Assembly: GCA_028706415.1 (NCBI GenBank) | Contig: JAQWBK010000083.1 | Location: forward strand, 1-6,474 | Length of the DNA stretch: 6,474 bases | DNA from: Oscillospiraceae bacterium | Lineage (GTDB): Bacteria > Bacillota > Clostridia > Oscillospirales > Acutalibacteraceae | Reading direction: 5' to 3' | In this document: piece after piece, positions 6,358 to 6,474 of the stretch | Numbering within the stretch: the stretch's first letter is position 1 | Layout of the letters: each line of letters opens with the position of its first letter | The notes under the pieces: model-generated | The model's database searches: none | The model's input: only the letters and a program-made list of their open reading frames with translations | What the model was told of the DNA's origin: nothing | Position numbers and translations under genes: made by a program

Positions 6358-6377
6358 ACTAATTCCTCCCTCGGTTT

Positions 6378-6401
6378 GTACAGAGCAATCGCTCTTGGTA
6401 C
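6378..6401 (-). promoter_or_regulatory. 5' stem-loop in the pgi leader
   Basis: GTACAGAGC (6378-6386) and GCTCT-TG-GTAC (6391-6401) pair as a 5-base and a 4-base helix separated by a two-base bulge, with loop AATC. With transcription predicted to begin at about 6401-6403, this structure would sit at the extreme 5' end of the pgi mRNA, eight bases before the ribosome binding site. Such 5'-terminal hairpins can protect mRNAs from decay; that role here is inference. Confidence 0.55.
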
Positions 6402-6407
6402 TATTCC

Positions 6408-6436
6408 ATTGTACAATATCCGAGGTATTTTTTCAA
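6408..6436 (-). promoter_or_regulatory. Sigma-A promoter of pgi
   Basis: On the minus strand TTGAAA (6431-6436) and TACAAT (6408-6413) are 17 bases apart, each one base off consensus. The start is predicted near 6401-6403, about 45 bases before the pgi start codon. The -10 box is embedded in a perfect 10-base palindrome, ATTGTACAAT (6408-6417). Beyond the promoter, 6437-6474 is AT-rich and shows no feature I can support. Confidence 0.75.
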
Positions 6437-6474
6437 CCATACTGACTAATATTCAAGAAAATTTAATTTATTTA

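Overview
This window looks like an ordinary chromosomal segment of a Firmicute, most likely of class Clostridia. The evidence is strong GGAGG-type ribosome binding sites, sigma-A promoters with 17-base spacers, a Gram-positive-style lipoprotein, a short (446-residue) bacterial phosphoglucose isomerase and moderate G+C. The assignment comes from protein and signal style only; I could not run a search. Every supported gene lies on the minus strand, so the transcribed order runs from high to low coordinates.

Right side (6474 to 4528): a near-consensus promoter and a leader with a 5' stem-loop precede pgi (glucose-6-phosphate isomerase). About 75 bases downstream is a small P-loop NTPase gene of unknown function. 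No convincing terminator separates them, so they may be co-transcribed.

Middle (4527 to 3356): a very stable GC-rich hairpin separates the P-loop gene from a gene of the F420-0:gamma-glutamyl ligase (CofE-like) superfamily. Its role is unknown, because nothing else here belongs to F420 biosynthesis. Next comes tRNA-Lys(TTT) with an encoded CCA end. It has its own perfect-consensus promoter and a strong terminator that looks functional in both directions.

Left side (3355 to 1): a structured intergenic region carries a terminator-like hairpin and a second perfect TTGACA-N17-TATAAT promoter. It leads into a complete compatible-solute uptake operon, opuAA-opuAB-opuAC: an ATPase with tandem CBS domains, a permease and a betaine-binding lipoprotein. 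Gene spacing is tight (a 14-base overlap, then a 14-base gap), and a stem-loop follows the last gene. Together the three proteins form an ABC importer that would accumulate glycine betaine or related osmolytes under osmotic stress.

I see no CRISPR array, insertion sequence, prophage gene, toxin-antitoxin pair or clear new defence system. The least explained parts are the CofE-like protein, the P-loop protein beside it, and the hairpins at 4487-4506 and 3213-3262.
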